The notes: generated from the letters alone by a model not told the origin. A stretch of DNA of 64,000 bases from Spongiibacter sp. IMCC21906 (GCF_001010805.1 NZ_CP011477.1:2495001-2559000), one strand, 5' to 3'; shown: positions 1-10,449, numbered from the stretch's first letter. Made by a program: numbers and translations.

Positions 1-1658
1 GCATTCTATTCAGCGCCATGTCCTCTCGGTTGGGCATTCCCATCTTGGTGATTTTTCTCGGCGTTGGCATGATGGCCGGGGTCGATGGCTTTGGCGGCAT
101 TGTTTTTGACAACTATCCTCTCGCCTATTTAGTCAGCAACCTGGCATTGGCGGTCATTCTTCTCGACGGCGGGATGCGCACCCGTACCAGCAGCTTCAGG
201 GTGGCGCTGCGACCAGCCCTTTCTCTTGCCAGTGTTGGGGTATTGATTACAGCCAGCCTGACTGGAGGGCTGGCCGCTTATCTGTTTGACCTGCCCTGGC
301 TAGAAGGCATGTTGATTGGCGCTATTGTCGGCTCAACCGATGCCGCTGCGGTATTCTCGTTGCTGGGGGGCCAAGGCCTTAACGAGCGGGTCTCCTCCAC
401 CCTGGAAATCGAGTCGGGCAGCAACGACCCAATGGCCATGTTCCTGACCATTGCCTTGATTGACCTCATTGCCGCGGGCCAAAGTCAGATTGGCATTGGC
501 ATGTTGTGGCATTTACTGGTGCAGTTTGGGCTGGGTCTGTTTTTTGGTTTAGCCGGGGGCTGGCTGCTTTGGCGTCTGATCAACCGGGTCGAATTGGCCA
601 ATGGCTTGTATCCTCTGCTGGCGGTAAGTGGCGGGTTAATTATTTACGCCGTCAGCACCGGCCTTGGCGGCAGTGGCATTCTGGCTATTTATCTCTGTGG
701 TTTGATCATTGGTAATCGGCCCATTCGCAACCGCCACGGCATTTTGCATATGTTCGACGGCTTGGCCTGGCTCAGCCAAATCGCCATGTTCTTGGTGCTG
801 GGTTTATTGGTCACCCCCAGCGAGATGCTGCCCATTGCCCTGCCTGCACTGATATTGGCGCTGTGGATGATCTTGGTTGCCCGCCCCGCTGCGGTGTTTA
901 TCAGCCTTGCACCGTTTCGCAACTTTAACCTGCGTGAGCGGCTGTTTATTTCTTGGGTGGGTTTGCGGGGCGCGGTGCCGGTTATTCTGGCTATTTTTCC
1001 GATGATGGCCGGATTGGAAAATGCCCAGCTATTTTTCAATACCGCGTTTTTTATTGTCTTGGTCTCACTGCTCATACAGGGCAGCAGCTTAAGCTTTGCT
1101 GCCCGCAAAGCCGACGTATTAATACCGCCTATTCCCATGCCCATCTCTCGGGTAGGTATGGAGGTGCACCAAGCCAGTCAATGGGAATTATTCGTCTACG
1201 AGCTGGGGCCAGAGAAATGGTTTATCGGCAACGAACTCCGCGCGTTGCATTTACCCACTGGCACCCGCATTGCCGCGCTGTTTCGGAATAAAGTCCTGCA
1301 ACACCCCAGCGGTAGTACCCAGTTATTGGCCGGGGATATTCTCTGCGTTATTGGCCACGAGGCCGACTTGCCCGCACTGGGAAAACTGTTCAGCGAGCCA
1401 CCAAAACAAGCTTTGGATATGAGCTTTTTTGGCAGCTTTTTGCTCGACGCCAATGCCCGCTTGGGTGACTTGGCGGCGATTTATCCCATACCCTTAAAAG
1501 AGATTGACCCCGACGAAACCATCGGCAATTTTGTCAATCAGCGCGTAGGGGGCAAAACCGTCTTAGGTGACCACATACAGCACTGGGGGATGATCTGGAC
1601 CGTTGCCGAAATGCAGGGTGAGCAGCTCCACAAAATCGGTGTGAAGCCCGTCAGCTAG
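1..1658 (+). CDS. nhaP2: K+/H+ antiporter, NhaP2/CvrA type (5' end outside window)
   Basis: Inner-membrane CPA1-family antiporter expected to exchange cytoplasmic K+ (or Na+) for H+. The frame is open to the left edge, and the residues before the first ATG at 18 (ILFSA) continue the family match ([40 protein letters not shown]), so the true start lies about 20-30 codons upstream and the ATG at 18 is internal. About ten hydrophobic segments run to residue ~365. A soluble part follows (residues ~385-465, with [12 protein letters not shown] and GDILCVIG) that resembles a TrkA-C/RCK-C nucleotide-sensing domain, as in NhaP2, followed by a further C-terminal region. It converges on the MFS gene with only 17 bp between stops. 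Family assignment is firm; ion preference is inferred. Confidence 0.93.
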   Translation, partial: ILFSAMSSRLGIPILVIFLGVGMMAGVDGFGGIVFDNYPLAYLVSNLALAVILLDGGMRTRTSSFRVALRPALSLASVGVLITASLTGGLAAYLFDLPWLEGMLIGAIVGSTDAAAVFSLLGGQGLNERVSSTLEIESGSNDPMAMFLTIALIDLIAAGQSQIGIGMLWHLLVQFGLGLFFGLAGGWLLWRLINRVELANGLYPLLAVSGGLIIYAVSTGLGGSGILAIYLCGLIIGNRPIRNRHGILHMFDGLAWLSQIAMFLVLGLLVTPSEMLPIALPALILALWMILVARPAAVFISLAPFRNFNLRERLFISWVGLRGAVPVILAIFPMMAGLENAQLFFNTAFFIVLVSLLIQGSSLSFAARKADVLIPPIPMPISRVGMEVHQASQWELFVYELGPEKWFIGNELRALHLPTGTRIAALFRNKVLQHPSGSTQLLAGDILCVIGHEADLPALGKLFSEPPKQALDMSFFGSFLLDANARLGDLAAIYPIPLKEIDPDETIGNFVNQRVGGKTVLGDHIQHWGMIWTVAEMQGEQLHKIGVKPVS

Positions 1659-1675
1659 CTTCTAATCTCACTACG

Positions 1676-2956
1676 CTACTCGGGCTTGGTGGGTTCAGCA
1701 GCGCTGCCATTTTCATTATTAGCGCTCTTATCAGCATGCTCCTCGGTTCGTGGGTCCATTTCAAACGCGGCCGGTGACGTCGCGGCCATCGGAATAAACG
1801 GCTCGGTTTCGTCCACAACCGGTAACACATGACTTTTTCGGCGCCGTGAAATACCAAAGGCAAACAACAGCAGGCAGCTTCCTGAATACAAAAACAGCCC
1901 ACCGGGCCCAAACAACGACATCACCCCCGAGGCGATGGGAGCACCAATCGCCGAGCAAACACCCAGCACAAAAAGAATGCCACTGCCCACCATCACAAAC
2001 TCGTCGGGGGTAGCACTGTCAGAGGCATGGGCCAGACAGATGGCATAGAGGGTCATAACTGAGCCGCCCCAAAACAAGGCCAATAATAGGGATAACTGTC
2101 CGCCACTATTAAACGCCAATGCCAGTGAGATGCCAGCCCCAAACAAGGTACTAAAAAACAGCACCAAGCGGCGATCATAGTGATCTGAAAGCCGTCCCAG
2201 CGGCAGTTGAAACAGCGCGCCGCCTACCACCACGGCACTCATAAACAAACTTAACCCCGCAGCATCCAGGCCTATTCCTTGGGCATAAATTGGTCCCAAC
2301 GACCAAAACGCACCCGTCACCAAGCCACAGCACATGGCGCCGCCCATACCTACATGGGAGATTCGCCACAACTTTCGTAAATCCAGCTTTACCGCCTGCA
2401 TCGGTGCCGGTGCCAAAGTCACGGTTAAGGATACCGGCACAATGGCCAGTGATAATAAGATAGAGGCCATCCCAAACAATTGGCCACTGGAAGGCTCAGC
2501 AAAGTTTATTAGCTGTTGACCTAAAGTGATCATGCCCAGATTAATCATGGTGTACACCGACAAAACCGTGCCACGGGTTTCTTTGCTCGCCCGGTCGTTT
2601 AGCCAGCTTTCAATGGTCATGTGTAAACCCGATACACAACTGCCCAATAAAAACCGCAGCAGCAACCACACCGCAAAACTGGGAAAATGGTGGAAGCAAA
2701 GCACCAGCGCAGAAACCAGCGATGCCAATACGGCATAACAGCGGATATGTCCCACCCGCCGAACAATATGCGGCGTGGTAATACAGCCCAGTACAAAACC
2801 GGCAAAATAGCTGGAGCCGGTCAGGGCAATTTCGGTTGCGCTAAACCCCACCAGCTGCGCTCGCAAGGGCAAGATAGTCAAAATCAGACCGTGGCCGGTT
2901 AAAAACAGCGCATTAGAGAGCAATAAAGACGCAATAGGAAAAAACAACTGTCGCAT
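1676..2956 (-). CDS. MFS transporter, YcaD-like
   Basis: Twelve-segment major facilitator protein of 426 residues in the inner membrane; substrate unknown. The N-half carries the MFS spacing seen in YcaD-type proteins (SSYFAGFVLGC, a basic RRVGHIR loop, then ESWLNDRASKETRG), and the second half has a matching GRLSDHYDRR loop. The open frame extends to 2974, but the ATG at 2956 is preceded at five bases by GAGAGGGA, a strong ribosome binding site, while the upstream ATG has none, so 2956 is chosen. The C-terminal ~45 residues are hydrophilic and acidic. It stands alone, divergent from tamA. Confidence 0.85.
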   Translation of the reverse strand: MRQLFFPIASLLLSNALFLTGHGLILTILPLRAQLVGFSATEIALTGSSYFAGFVLGCITTPHIVRRVGHIRCYAVLASLVSALVLCFHHFPSFAVWLLLRFLLGSCVSGLHMTIESWLNDRASKETRGTVLSVYTMINLGMITLGQQLINFAEPSSGQLFGMASILLSLAIVPVSLTVTLAPAPMQAVKLDLRKLWRISHVGMGGAMCCGLVTGAFWSLGPIYAQGIGLDAAGLSLFMSAVVVGGALFQLPLGRLSDHYDRRLVLFFSTLFGAGISLALAFNSGGQLSLLLALFWGGSVMTLYAICLAHASDSATPDEFVMVGSGILFVLGVCSAIGAPIASGVMSLFGPGGLFLYSGSCLLLFAFGISRRRKSHVLPVVDETEPFIPMAATSPAAFEMDPRTEEHADKSANNENGSAAEPTKPE

Positions 2957-3242
2957 TCGATCCCTCTCATTCACAGTGGCTAGGCATTAGAATACCCAGA
3001 CCATCCCTCCCTCGCTACGCTTCCAAGGCTTTTATACTAGCGTTATTAAAAAATAGGAGAATCTCTTTAATAGTCAGGCCACTAAACTGAACAATGTTTG
3101 TCACATTGCTAAACAAAGCGCTTGAACTACCCAAAAAGCCCGTCTACTGTGGCGGACTTCGCGCACTGCTTGGCCCTGTCCACCTGCCAAGAAATCGTTT
3201 ACACCAGTATTAACAACACTCTTTGAGGGATGTAACGCGCCA

Positions 3243-5036
3243 ATGATGAGGCTGCGGAAAAGTATTATCGCCGTGTTTATCGCCGCTGCCGCGCTACTGC
3301 TCTGTGCCCAAAGCCGAGCAGAACTGCTGGTAATGGCGGATATTTCGGGCGCCGACGACTCTCTAGATAGTGCCATACAAGACAATATCCGCGCCCACCT
3401 CAGCGCAGACAATCTGCCCTGTTCCACCAGTGAAAGAAGTTTACTCCGCGCTCTGCGTAAAAGCGGCGACGAGATATCCCGCGCCATGCGGGCACTGGGC
3501 TATTATCACAGCAGTTGGAAAATCTCCCATAAAAAAGACAGCCGCTTGGAAGAAGGCATTAGTAAAAAACTGATTAATAAACGCCAAGACTGCTGGAAGG
3601 TTCGAGTGGTCGTGACACCCGGTGAGCCGGTAATAATGACCCAAGTCGACGTCAAGGTATTAGGCGAAGCCAGCACCGACCCGGTTTTTCAAGACTACTT
3701 AAACGAGTTGCCCGCCAAAGTAGGCCAACAACTCAACCACGCCGCCTACGAAGACATTAAAAAGGGTTTAAACCAAAGAGCCCGCAACTTTGGTTACTTT
3801 GAAGCCAAGCTCGATACCCACACGCTAGAAATAGACACTGACACAAATCAGGCAAACATCTCCATCAGCTTTGATAGCGGACCTCGCTACCACTTTGGCG
3901 CGGTGACGTTTTCTGCGTCGCCGCTGGGTGAGCCCTTATTAGAGCGATTCTTGCCCTTTCAAATCGGCGAGGCCTTTAATAACAACAAGCTCATCGAATT
4001 TCAAAGCAAGCTGGTCAGCAGCGGCTATTTCGACAGCGTCAGTGTCGACCAACAAACCTCAGAAAGCGACGCCAAAACCGTGCCTATAGCGGTCACCACC
4101 ACCCCCAAAACACGCTACGAAACCACGGCGGGTATTGGCGCCTCCACCGATACCGGGCCGCGCTTAAGCTATGGGCTGCGCAATCGACGTGTTAACCCCG
4201 ACGGCGATACCTACCAAGTTAGCAGCCAGCTATCGCCGGTGCAGTCCAACTTGGGTTTTCAATACTCCCAGCCTCGGGCCAACCCGTTGACCGAAAAGCT
4301 GCAATGGTCAACGGGGATAGAGACCGAAGACACCGACACGGTAGATAGCACCAGCTTTCAGGCGAAGGTGGCCTTAATCGATGAAACCAGCAGCAACTGG
4401 CTACAAACCACCAGCCTTAAGTTTTTGCGGGAAGACTATGAGGTTTCTGACGTCGACCGCAGCTCGATACTACTGATCCCAGAAATTGCCTGGACCAAAA
4501 GCCAAAGCAACAATCCACGCTATCCTACCAAGGGCTGGCGAATCACCGCAGCCGTACGTGGCGCAGTAAAAGAAGTGGTATCCGACATCAGCATGGCGCA
4601 GGTAGAAACCGACGCGAAACTCATACTGCCACTTTTTGGTGGCCGCGTTATCAGCCGCGCGGGTTTTGGCGCCACCGCGCTGGACGAATTTGACGAACTG
4701 CCCGCCTCGCTGCGATTTTTTGCCGGTGGCGACAATAGTGTGCGGGGCTTTGGCTACAAAGATTTGGGCCCTGAAGATGACGAAGGCGAAGTTATCGGTG
4801 GCCAACACCGCATTACTGCCAGTATAGAATATGATCACAAAGTATGGCGGGATTTTGCCCTGGCCACCTTCTACGATGTGGGTAACGCCTTCGACTCAAA
4901 AGACTTTACCCTGTATCACAGTGCTGGTATCGGTATTCGCTGGTTTAGCCCCATCGGTCCAATTCGTATTGATTTGGCCTTCCCGTTAAAGGACGGCAGC
5001 TACCGCATTCATTTATCGATGGGGCCAGATTTATGA
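3243..5036 (+). CDS. tamA: TamA, Omp85-family outer membrane assembly protein
   Basis: Outer-membrane half of the TAM complex, which helps insert some outer-membrane proteins and supports envelope lipid homeostasis. 597 residues: signal peptide 1-27 (cleavage after SRA), three POTRA-like repeats to about residue 275, then a 16-strand type barrel. The Omp85 loop-6 signature VRGF is present (GGDNSVRGFGYKDLG) and the chain ends in a barrel-type C-terminus. The usual length is about 575-600. The start is the first ATG after GAGGGA at 3225-3230; this spacing is long (12 bases), and ATG 3246 is equally possible. It overlaps tamB by four bases (ATGA), so the two are translationally coupled. Confidence 0.95.
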   Translation: MMRLRKSIIAVFIAAAALLLCAQSRAELLVMADISGADDSLDSAIQDNIRAHLSADNLPCSTSERSLLRALRKSGDEISRAMRALGYYHSSWKISHKKDSRLEEGISKKLINKRQDCWKVRVVVTPGEPVIMTQVDVKVLGEASTDPVFQDYLNELPAKVGQQLNHAAYEDIKKGLNQRARNFGYFEAKLDTHTLEIDTDTNQANISISFDSGPRYHFGAVTFSASPLGEPLLERFLPFQIGEAFNNNKLIEFQSKLVSSGYFDSVSVDQQTSESDAKTVPIAVTTTPKTRYETTAGIGASTDTGPRLSYGLRNRRVNPDGDTYQVSSQLSPVQSNLGFQYSQPRANPLTEKLQWSTGIETEDTDTVDSTSFQAKVALIDETSSNWLQTTSLKFLREDYEVSDVDRSSILLIPEIAWTKSQSNNPRYPTKGWRITAAVRGAVKEVVSDISMAQVETDAKLILPLFGGRVISRAGFGATALDEFDELPASLRFFAGGDNSVRGFGYKDLGPEDDEGEVIGGQHRITASIEYDHKVWRDFALATFYDVGNAFDSKDFTLYHSAGIGIRWFSPIGPIRIDLAFPLKDGSYRIHLSMGPDL

Positions 5037-8000
5037 GCCCAACAAAATTGACCAATCCAGCAAAGCCCGACTCAAACAAAGCCCCTCGCTGGCAACGCAA
5101 CTTAGCGGTCAGCATCCTTGGCATGCTGCTGATTGCTGTTATCACTATTGGCTCATTAGTCGCCCTACTCAGCACGGAAAAAGGCAGCCAATGGTTGCTC
5201 GCCCTCGCAAATGACAAGGTCGAGCTATTTGATTACCAGCACGCCAGTGGCAATCTCGCCGATGGTCTGCAAATCAGTCACTTGCAAATTCATGCGGGTG
5301 GTACCCGCATCGATATCGCTAGCCTGGAAAGTCGCTGGCAATTCTGGGAGCTGCTCAGAGGCCGGTTTAGTATCAGCCAGCTGCATGTTCAGAAACTCGA
5401 CATCCACCGCTCTAACAAACAAGATCAGACGCCCACTGCACCCGGCGCATGGCCGACATTGTCGCTACCGCTGCCGATCGCCATTAAAGATTTAATGGTG
5501 CATGAACTCAGCATTTATCAAGGCGACAGCATTCAGGTCATTGAGACGATTAAACTCCAGGCGAGCATCAGCCCTTTAGGTTTAACCGTTAACAATGTAA
5601 CGGTGCAAAAAGGCGAACAGCAACTTGCACTGCAAGGCGAAATCGCAGCGGCGTTTCCCTACCCACTTAAGCTCAATATCCATTGGCAGAGCACACTAAA
5701 CGACAAACAGCAACTCCGGGGTGAAGGCAGCGTCTCTGGCAATTTACATACGCTAAATATCCAGCATCAACTGCTGTCACCCTATGTGCTAAATACTAAA
5801 GGCGAGTTAGCACTGGCGGTGAATGACGCCGTGATGCAAATCGATCCCGATACGATCAGCGTGGATATCCATAACCAATGGCCGCAAACCCCCATTGCGG
5901 TTGGCGCCGATGACAGCCTACAAAGCCAAGGCCAGTTAGATATAAAAGGTCGATTTGACCGCTACGTACTGAGCCTTAACAGCCGTTTAGCAGCACAACA
6001 GAAAAACGGCACTGCTCCGCAGAATAATCGCGCGGCACCGGCAAAGGCGACACCCACAAATCCGCCAGAGTCGCTTGTGCAAACGGCACTTGCCAAACCC
6101 AGTCACATTTCTATCAATGTTCAAGGCAACAAACTGGCGCTGCAGCTCAGTGACAGCAGTGTGGAAAGTCATCTCGGTAAACTTGTTATTAACGGCAAAG
6201 CCGACGCCAATGCCCTGCTCAACGGCGGCGGTCCGGTAAGCTGGGATATCAGTACCGTCTTACAAAATATCACCCTGGAAAAATTACTGCCCCAGTGGCC
6301 CGCCGTCATTAACGCCAACGCGGTTAGCCAAGGTCAGTGGCAGGATGATAAATACACTATCGCCGTCAATCTCAAATCACTAAAAGGGGAGTTACGGGGT
6401 AACCGTATTGATGGTAAAGGCAATATCGCCATAACTGAAACCTCCCAATCCATCTCAAATTTCACAGTTAATATTGGCGATAATGCCCTGCGGGTAACAG
6501 GCACCCGGCAAGACAACATTGATCTTAACTGGAATATAAACGCCCCCAAACTCACTCAACTGTATAAGGGCCTGAGTGGTCAACTCATGTCACGTGGCGA
6601 GCTATCGGGTAGCTTGTCCGCACCCAATGTTAATGCCACCGCCGAAGGCAAATACCTCAAGTTTGACGGCAACAAACTCGATACCGCCACGTTAAATGCC
6701 AACATCCAAAAAAATGTATTGGACTTACAACTGCAGCTCAGCGGCATTGAAGCCGCGGCATTAAAAGATGCCGAACTCGCGGTGAATATTCAGGGGAATA
6801 TGAACCGTCATAGCGTTTCTAGCCAGCTGCACAATGGCATGGAACACCTTACCCTAGACTTGAGTGGTGGTCTTAAGGACCAACGTTGGCAAGGCGAAAT
6901 TTCTCGCTTGAATATCAACTCGTCCACCGCCGGAGACTGGCAACTTAAAAAGCCAGCGCCGCTTTATGCCGCCGCCGACAACGTGCAGCTTGAAGACTTT
7001 TGTCTGCAACAAAAACAAGCCTCCATCTGCAATCAATTGCATTGGCAAAACCAAACCCTGACAACCAAGGCGAGCTTGAACAACGTCGCCATTGAAAACT
7101 TTATTCAAGGCATGCCCGAAGGTAGCGGCGTAAGCGGTCGCCTGAATGCCGAGCTTAACGCTGAGGGCCCCATCACTGCATTAAAAGCAGAGGTGAAGGC
7201 TTCCATTGATTCACTGCTGATGCGTTACAAGCCCGCCGAAGATGAAGCGCTTGTCGAGTTCGACGGCAAATTTAGCCTTGCTGCGCAATCTGACGGCAAA
7301 AAAGCCACCGCCCAAAGCCGCTTTAGTTTAGCCGAGTTTGGCGAGCTAAATGCCCAACTTTCAATGGACGCCTTAAACGCCGATGCCAATCTGCAGGGTG
7401 AAATCCAAGCTGGCTTTAGCAATCTGCAATGGCTGGGTTCACTGCTGCCCCAACTGGAAAAACTCGACGGTAAACTCGATAGCAATATCAATATTGCCGG
7501 TCAGCTTTCCAAACCCGTTATCGCTGGCGAAGTGTCGCTGCAAGCACTGCGCATGGATATTCCAGACCTGGGCTTAAATTTACGCGACGGTGAACTATCG
7601 GCCAAGATCGACAACGATTCTCAGTGGCAAACCACCGCCAAGGTCATGTCTAAAGACAGCGCACTGTCTCTTTCAGGTCAAGGTTCTCTAGACGGTAAAA
7701 ACGGCCCCGTTGGCACATTAACGGTGACCGGCGATCGTTTCTTGCTAGCCGACACTGACGACTTGCGAGCAATGGTCAGCCCCAAGATCGATATTCAACT
7801 CAAAGACGAAACCATCGATATTGGCGGCAAACTGGCCATTAACGAAGGCCACTACCATCTAAATGCCCTGCCCTCCCAAGCGGTTGATGTATCCGGCGAC
7901 GAACGCATTGTCTCCAAAGAGCCAGAAAATCAGCTGGGTGGCCGACCATTGAATATCGAAATAAATCTGGCGCTGGATAAAAGCTTTACCTTTAAGGGCT

Positions 8001-8653
8001 TGGGCTTTAGCACTGCGCTGGGGGGCAACTTGCGCATTAAGCAAAAAGGCGACTCGGCACCCCAAGCCTACGGCAGTATCAATCTGTACGACGGCTTGTA
8101 CAAAGCCTATGGCCAAAAACTAGCGGTAGAAAGCGGCATATTGATTTTTCAAGGGCCGCTGGACAACCCCGGTTTGAACATTACCGCGGTGCGAGAAACC
8201 AAAGACGGCACCGCTGGTATTCGCATTGGTGGCTATGCTCAGGATATTCGCAGTGAATTATTCTCAAACCCCGCCATGTCACCCACTAACACCATGGCTA
8301 TTTTGGTCACCGGTAAAGCGCCATCGCAAATGAACCAGGACGATGCCAATCAGGTTGCGAATGCTGCCACCGCATTGGGGATTTCTCAAAGCGCCGGAAT
8401 CAGCAATACTCTTAGAGAAACCTTCGGAGTAGATGTACTCAGCTTGCAAGGCGGTGAAACCTACACCGAAAGCTCATTGGTGGTCGGTAAATATCTTAAT
8501 CCCAAGCTCTTTGTCAGCTATGTGCAAAACCTGTTTACCCCGGTTGGCGCAGTGCAGCTGGAATATAGCCTGACCGACAACCTCGGTTTAAAAGCCCAAT
8601 CGGGCAAAGAGCAAAGCATCGACTTGCTCTACAAGGTCGAGCACGGCGATTAG
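5033..8653 (+). CDS. tamB: TamB, translocation and assembly module inner membrane protein
   Basis: Large periplasm-spanning partner of TamA, 1206 residues. One N-terminal membrane anchor (about 28-50, rich in L/I/V) is followed by a very long beta-rich AsmA-like region, expected to form a hydrophobic groove bridging inner and outer membranes. The C-terminal ~350 residues match the TamB/DUF490 domain (GGRPLNIEINL, GSINLYDGLYKAYGQ, GILIFQGPLDNPGLNI). E. coli TamB is about 1259 residues. Start ATG overlaps the tamA stop. Current views give TamB/YhdP/YdbH-type proteins a role in phospholipid transport to the outer membrane; that role here is inferred from the family. Confidence 0.95.
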   Translation: MSPTKLTNPAKPDSNKAPRWQRNLAVSILGMLLIAVITIGSLVALLSTEKGSQWLLALANDKVELFDYQHASGNLADGLQISHLQIHAGGTRIDIASLESRWQFWELLRGRFSISQLHVQKLDIHRSNKQDQTPTAPGAWPTLSLPLPIAIKDLMVHELSIYQGDSIQVIETIKLQASISPLGLTVNNVTVQKGEQQLALQGEIAAAFPYPLKLNIHWQSTLNDKQQLRGEGSVSGNLHTLNIQHQLLSPYVLNTKGELALAVNDAVMQIDPDTISVDIHNQWPQTPIAVGADDSLQSQGQLDIKGRFDRYVLSLNSRLAAQQKNGTAPQNNRAAPAKATPTNPPESLVQTALAKPSHISINVQGNKLALQLSDSSVESHLGKLVINGKADANALLNGGGPVSWDISTVLQNITLEKLLPQWPAVINANAVSQGQWQDDKYTIAVNLKSLKGELRGNRIDGKGNIAITETSQSISNFTVNIGDNALRVTGTRQDNIDLNWNINAPKLTQLYKGLSGQLMSRGELSGSLSAPNVNATAEGKYLKFDGNKLDTATLNANIQKNVLDLQLQLSGIEAAALKDAELAVNIQGNMNRHSVSSQLHNGMEHLTLDLSGGLKDQRWQGEISRLNINSSTAGDWQLKKPAPLYAAADNVQLEDFCLQQKQASICNQLHWQNQTLTTKASLNNVAIENFIQGMPEGSGVSGRLNAELNAEGPITALKAEVKASIDSLLMRYKPAEDEALVEFDGKFSLAAQSDGKKATAQSRFSLAEFGELNAQLSMDALNADANLQGEIQAGFSNLQWLGSLLPQLEKLDGKLDSNINIAGQLSKPVIAGEVSLQALRMDIPDLGLNLRDGELSAKIDNDSQWQTTAKVMSKDSALSLSGQGSLDGKNGPVGTLTVTGDRFLLADTDDLRAMVSPKIDIQLKDETIDIGGKLAINEGHYHLNALPSQAVDVSGDERIVSKEPENQLGGRPLNIEINLALDKSFTFKGLGFSTALGGNLRIKQKGDSAPQAYGSINLYDGLYKAYGQKLAVESGILIFQGPLDNPGLNITAVRETKDGTAGIRIGGYAQDIRSELFSNPAMSPTNTMAILVTGKAPSQMNQDDANQVANAATALGISQSAGISNTLRETFGVDVLSLQGGETYTESSLVVGKYLNPKLFVSYVQNLFTPVGAVQLEYSLTDNLGLKAQSGKEQSIDLLYKVEHGD

Positions 8654-8728
8654 TGTTGCGAGGCGACGTTAAGCGCTCAGCTGCCCTATATCATGGCCGC
8701 CCCACATAAGCACTGTTAAACCATGAGT

Positions 8729-9517
8729 TTAAAACAACGATTTCATGGTGCCGCCATCCACAGTGAGGGTCGCACCCGTCACATAGCTGGCGGCATCTGA
8801 CAACAAAAATGCGCCGACCTTGCCAAACTCCATCGGATCACCATAACGGCCAAGCGGAATGTTTGCTTCATTTTCGGTCTTGGCTTGTTCGACGCTACCG
8901 CCCGTTCGCTGCGCCTGAGCAACATCCAATGACTTCACCCTGTCGGTGTAGATCAATCCGGGAATAAGATTATTCACTCTGATGCCGTCGCCCGCATATT
9001 GCCGTGACAAGGTTTTTACTAAGCTGCTGACTGCCGAACGCATCACATTCGAGAGCAACATAATTGGCGCGGGTTCTTTCACGGTGCTGGAGGTGATCGC
9101 CAGAATCGCCCCACCTCGCTTTTTCAGCTCGGGTAACACCGCATTGACCATCCGCACCGCACTCATCAGTGTTAACTCAAACGCGGCCTGCCAATCGCTA
9201 TCGTCAAAGTCTTCAAAACTTCCCGGAGGCGGTCCGCCAGCATTGACCAGCAAACCGTCCAAACGACCAAAGTCGCCAATTGCTGAACTGATCGCAGTTT
9301 GAATACTCGCGCCATCACTGGCGTCCATGACATAAGCTTTCACGGTTTGACCACTTTCGTCTGCAAGGACCTGTGCCGCCGCAGAGATGGCGGCTTGGTC
9401 GCGGCTGGCTATCGCCACACTGGCACCGTTTAACACCAGCTGCTGAGCAATTGCATAACCCAAACCTTTGCTGGCCGCGGCCACAAAGAAAACCTTATCT
9501 GTTAGTTGCAAATCCAT
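8729..9517 (-). CDS. SDR-like oxidoreductase with altered catalytic residues
   Basis: Rossmann-fold protein of the short-chain dehydrogenase superfamily, 262 residues. The nucleotide-binding motif is shifted (AAASKGLG, residues 13-20, instead of TGxxxGxG) and NAGG is present at 92-95. The active-site Tyr-x-x-x-Lys is absent: where it should lie, 12 residues after the conserved Ser pair 143-144, the sequence is SNVMR, so Tyr is Ser156 and Lys is Arg160. I recall a BKR-like SDR subgroup with such a non-canonical tetrad. Start taken at 9517 because ATG 9529 has no ribosome site. Divergent from the TetR gene, which may regulate it. Catalysis, if any, is not predictable. Confidence 0.85.
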   Translation of the reverse strand: MDLQLTDKVFFVAAASKGLGYAIAQQLVLNGASVAIASRDQAAISAAAQVLADESGQTVKAYVMDASDGASIQTAISSAIGDFGRLDGLLVNAGGPPPGSFEDFDDSDWQAAFELTLMSAVRMVNAVLPELKKRGGAILAITSSTVKEPAPIMLLSNVMRSAVSSLVKTLSRQYAGDGIRVNNLIPGLIYTDRVKSLDVAQAQRTGGSVEQAKTENEANIPLGRYGDPMEFGKVGAFLLSDAASYVTGATLTVDGGTMKSLF

Positions 9518-9665
9518 AACTCGTCTCATCAGTAGTAAATTTGAGGCTTCGGTAACATTTTACTGTATTCGTTCAAGACAAAGACGCGGCCTGAGGAATT
9601 AGGTAGAATTGCCGCCTTTATGGCAGCTGCCAGGCACTTAGCTTGCGGTAAACGCAAAAAACACG

Positions 9666-9689
9666 TGACAGCCCATATAATCGCTGTCA
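9666..9689. promoter_or_regulatory. Likely TetR operator over a -10 element
   Basis: Perfect dyad TGACAGC-N10-GCTGTCA. The spacer holds TATAAT at 9676-9681, the best -10 in the SDR/TetR gap. A palindrome centred on a promoter, 31 bp upstream of a TetR gene, is the usual layout of an autoregulatory operator. Binding is inferred. Confidence 0.55.
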
Positions 9690-9690
9690 A

Positions 9691-9706
9691 CATTAATGCC
9701 TTAATG
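9691..9706. promoter_or_regulatory. Second palindrome in the SDR/TetR gap
   Basis: CATTAA-TGCC-TTAATG, a perfect 6-bp dyad one base after the first palindrome and just before the TetR start. It could be a second operator half or only an AT-rich coincidence. Confidence 0.35.
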
Positions 9707-9719
9707 AAGGCACACGACT

Positions 9720-10400
9720 ATGACTAGCAACCCTACCAGCACCAACTACCACCACGGCAACCTTCGCCAGGAATTGATGGAGTTGGCAGAAAAACATCTT
9801 GTTGAAGGCGGCATCGGTGACCTAAGCTTACGCGCCCTGGCCCGAGAGATTGGCGTCTCCCAAACCGCACCTTATCGCCATTTCAAAGATAAAAACGCCC
9901 TGCTCGCAGCCTTGGCAACTGAAGGTTTCAATCGCTTTTTTGAAATTTGCAAACCCAGCGAAAACGAGGTGCGGGCAGACTTCAGCTTGCTTAAATTTGG
10001 CCTTGCTTACGTGCACTTTGCCAAAACTCACACCGCCATGTTCCACCTTATGTTTGGCCCAGCACTCACCCCGCGTAATGAATACCCCGAGCTCTTTTCG
10101 GCGGGTAGAGAAGCTATCTACAAAGTACGCGCTGGCGTTGAGCGCGGGTTTAAAAACAACGAGATTCGACAAATCGATGATGTCGCGTCCATTGCCCACA
10201 CCATCTGGGCCGCTGTTCACGGCGTCGCCACCCTAATGCTGGATCACTCAGACACCTATGGTTACCACCGGGACCTGGACCTTCAGGCAGAAAAATCCCT
10301 GCGAATGATGGTGGCCGGACTTTGTGTAGACCCAAAAGATATTGCCACCCTGCCCACTGAAGCCAGCAAATACTCTGAGCAGCCAAAAACAGAAAGCTAA
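9720..10400 (+). CDS. TetR/AcrR-family regulator with WHG C-terminal domain
   Basis: Transcription regulator of 226 residues. The N-terminal helix-turn-helix lies at about 30-60 (DLSLRALAREIGVSQTAPYRHFKDK). The C-terminal half has WAAVHGVATLML, the Trp/His-Gly signature of the WHG ligand/dimer domain. Expected to act as a homodimer repressor released by a small ligand. The upstream dyad at 9666-9689 is the probable binding site, controlling itself and the divergent SDR. It converges on the DUF2254 gene with a hairpin between them. Ligand unknown. Confidence 0.92.
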   Translation: MTSNPTSTNYHHGNLRQELMELAEKHLVEGGIGDLSLRALAREIGVSQTAPYRHFKDKNALLAALATEGFNRFFEICKPSENEVRADFSLLKFGLAYVHFAKTHTAMFHLMFGPALTPRNEYPELFSAGREAIYKVRAGVERGFKNNEIRQIDDVASIAHTIWAAVHGVATLMLDHSDTYGYHRDLDLQAEKSLRMMVAGLCVDPKDIATLPTEASKYSEQPKTES

Positions 10401-10419
10401 GCGGTCTAGTAGCAGTCAA

Positions 10420-10449
10420 GTTACCAGCCAGCAAGCGCTCGCTGGTAAC
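10420..10449. terminator. Hairpin between convergent TetR and DUF2254 genes
   Basis: GTTACCAGC pairs perfectly with GCTGGTAAC, with an inner AGC/GCT pairing and a small loop. There is no clear T-run on either side, so it may be a bidirectional or Rho-assisted stop rather than a classic terminator. Confidence 0.4.
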
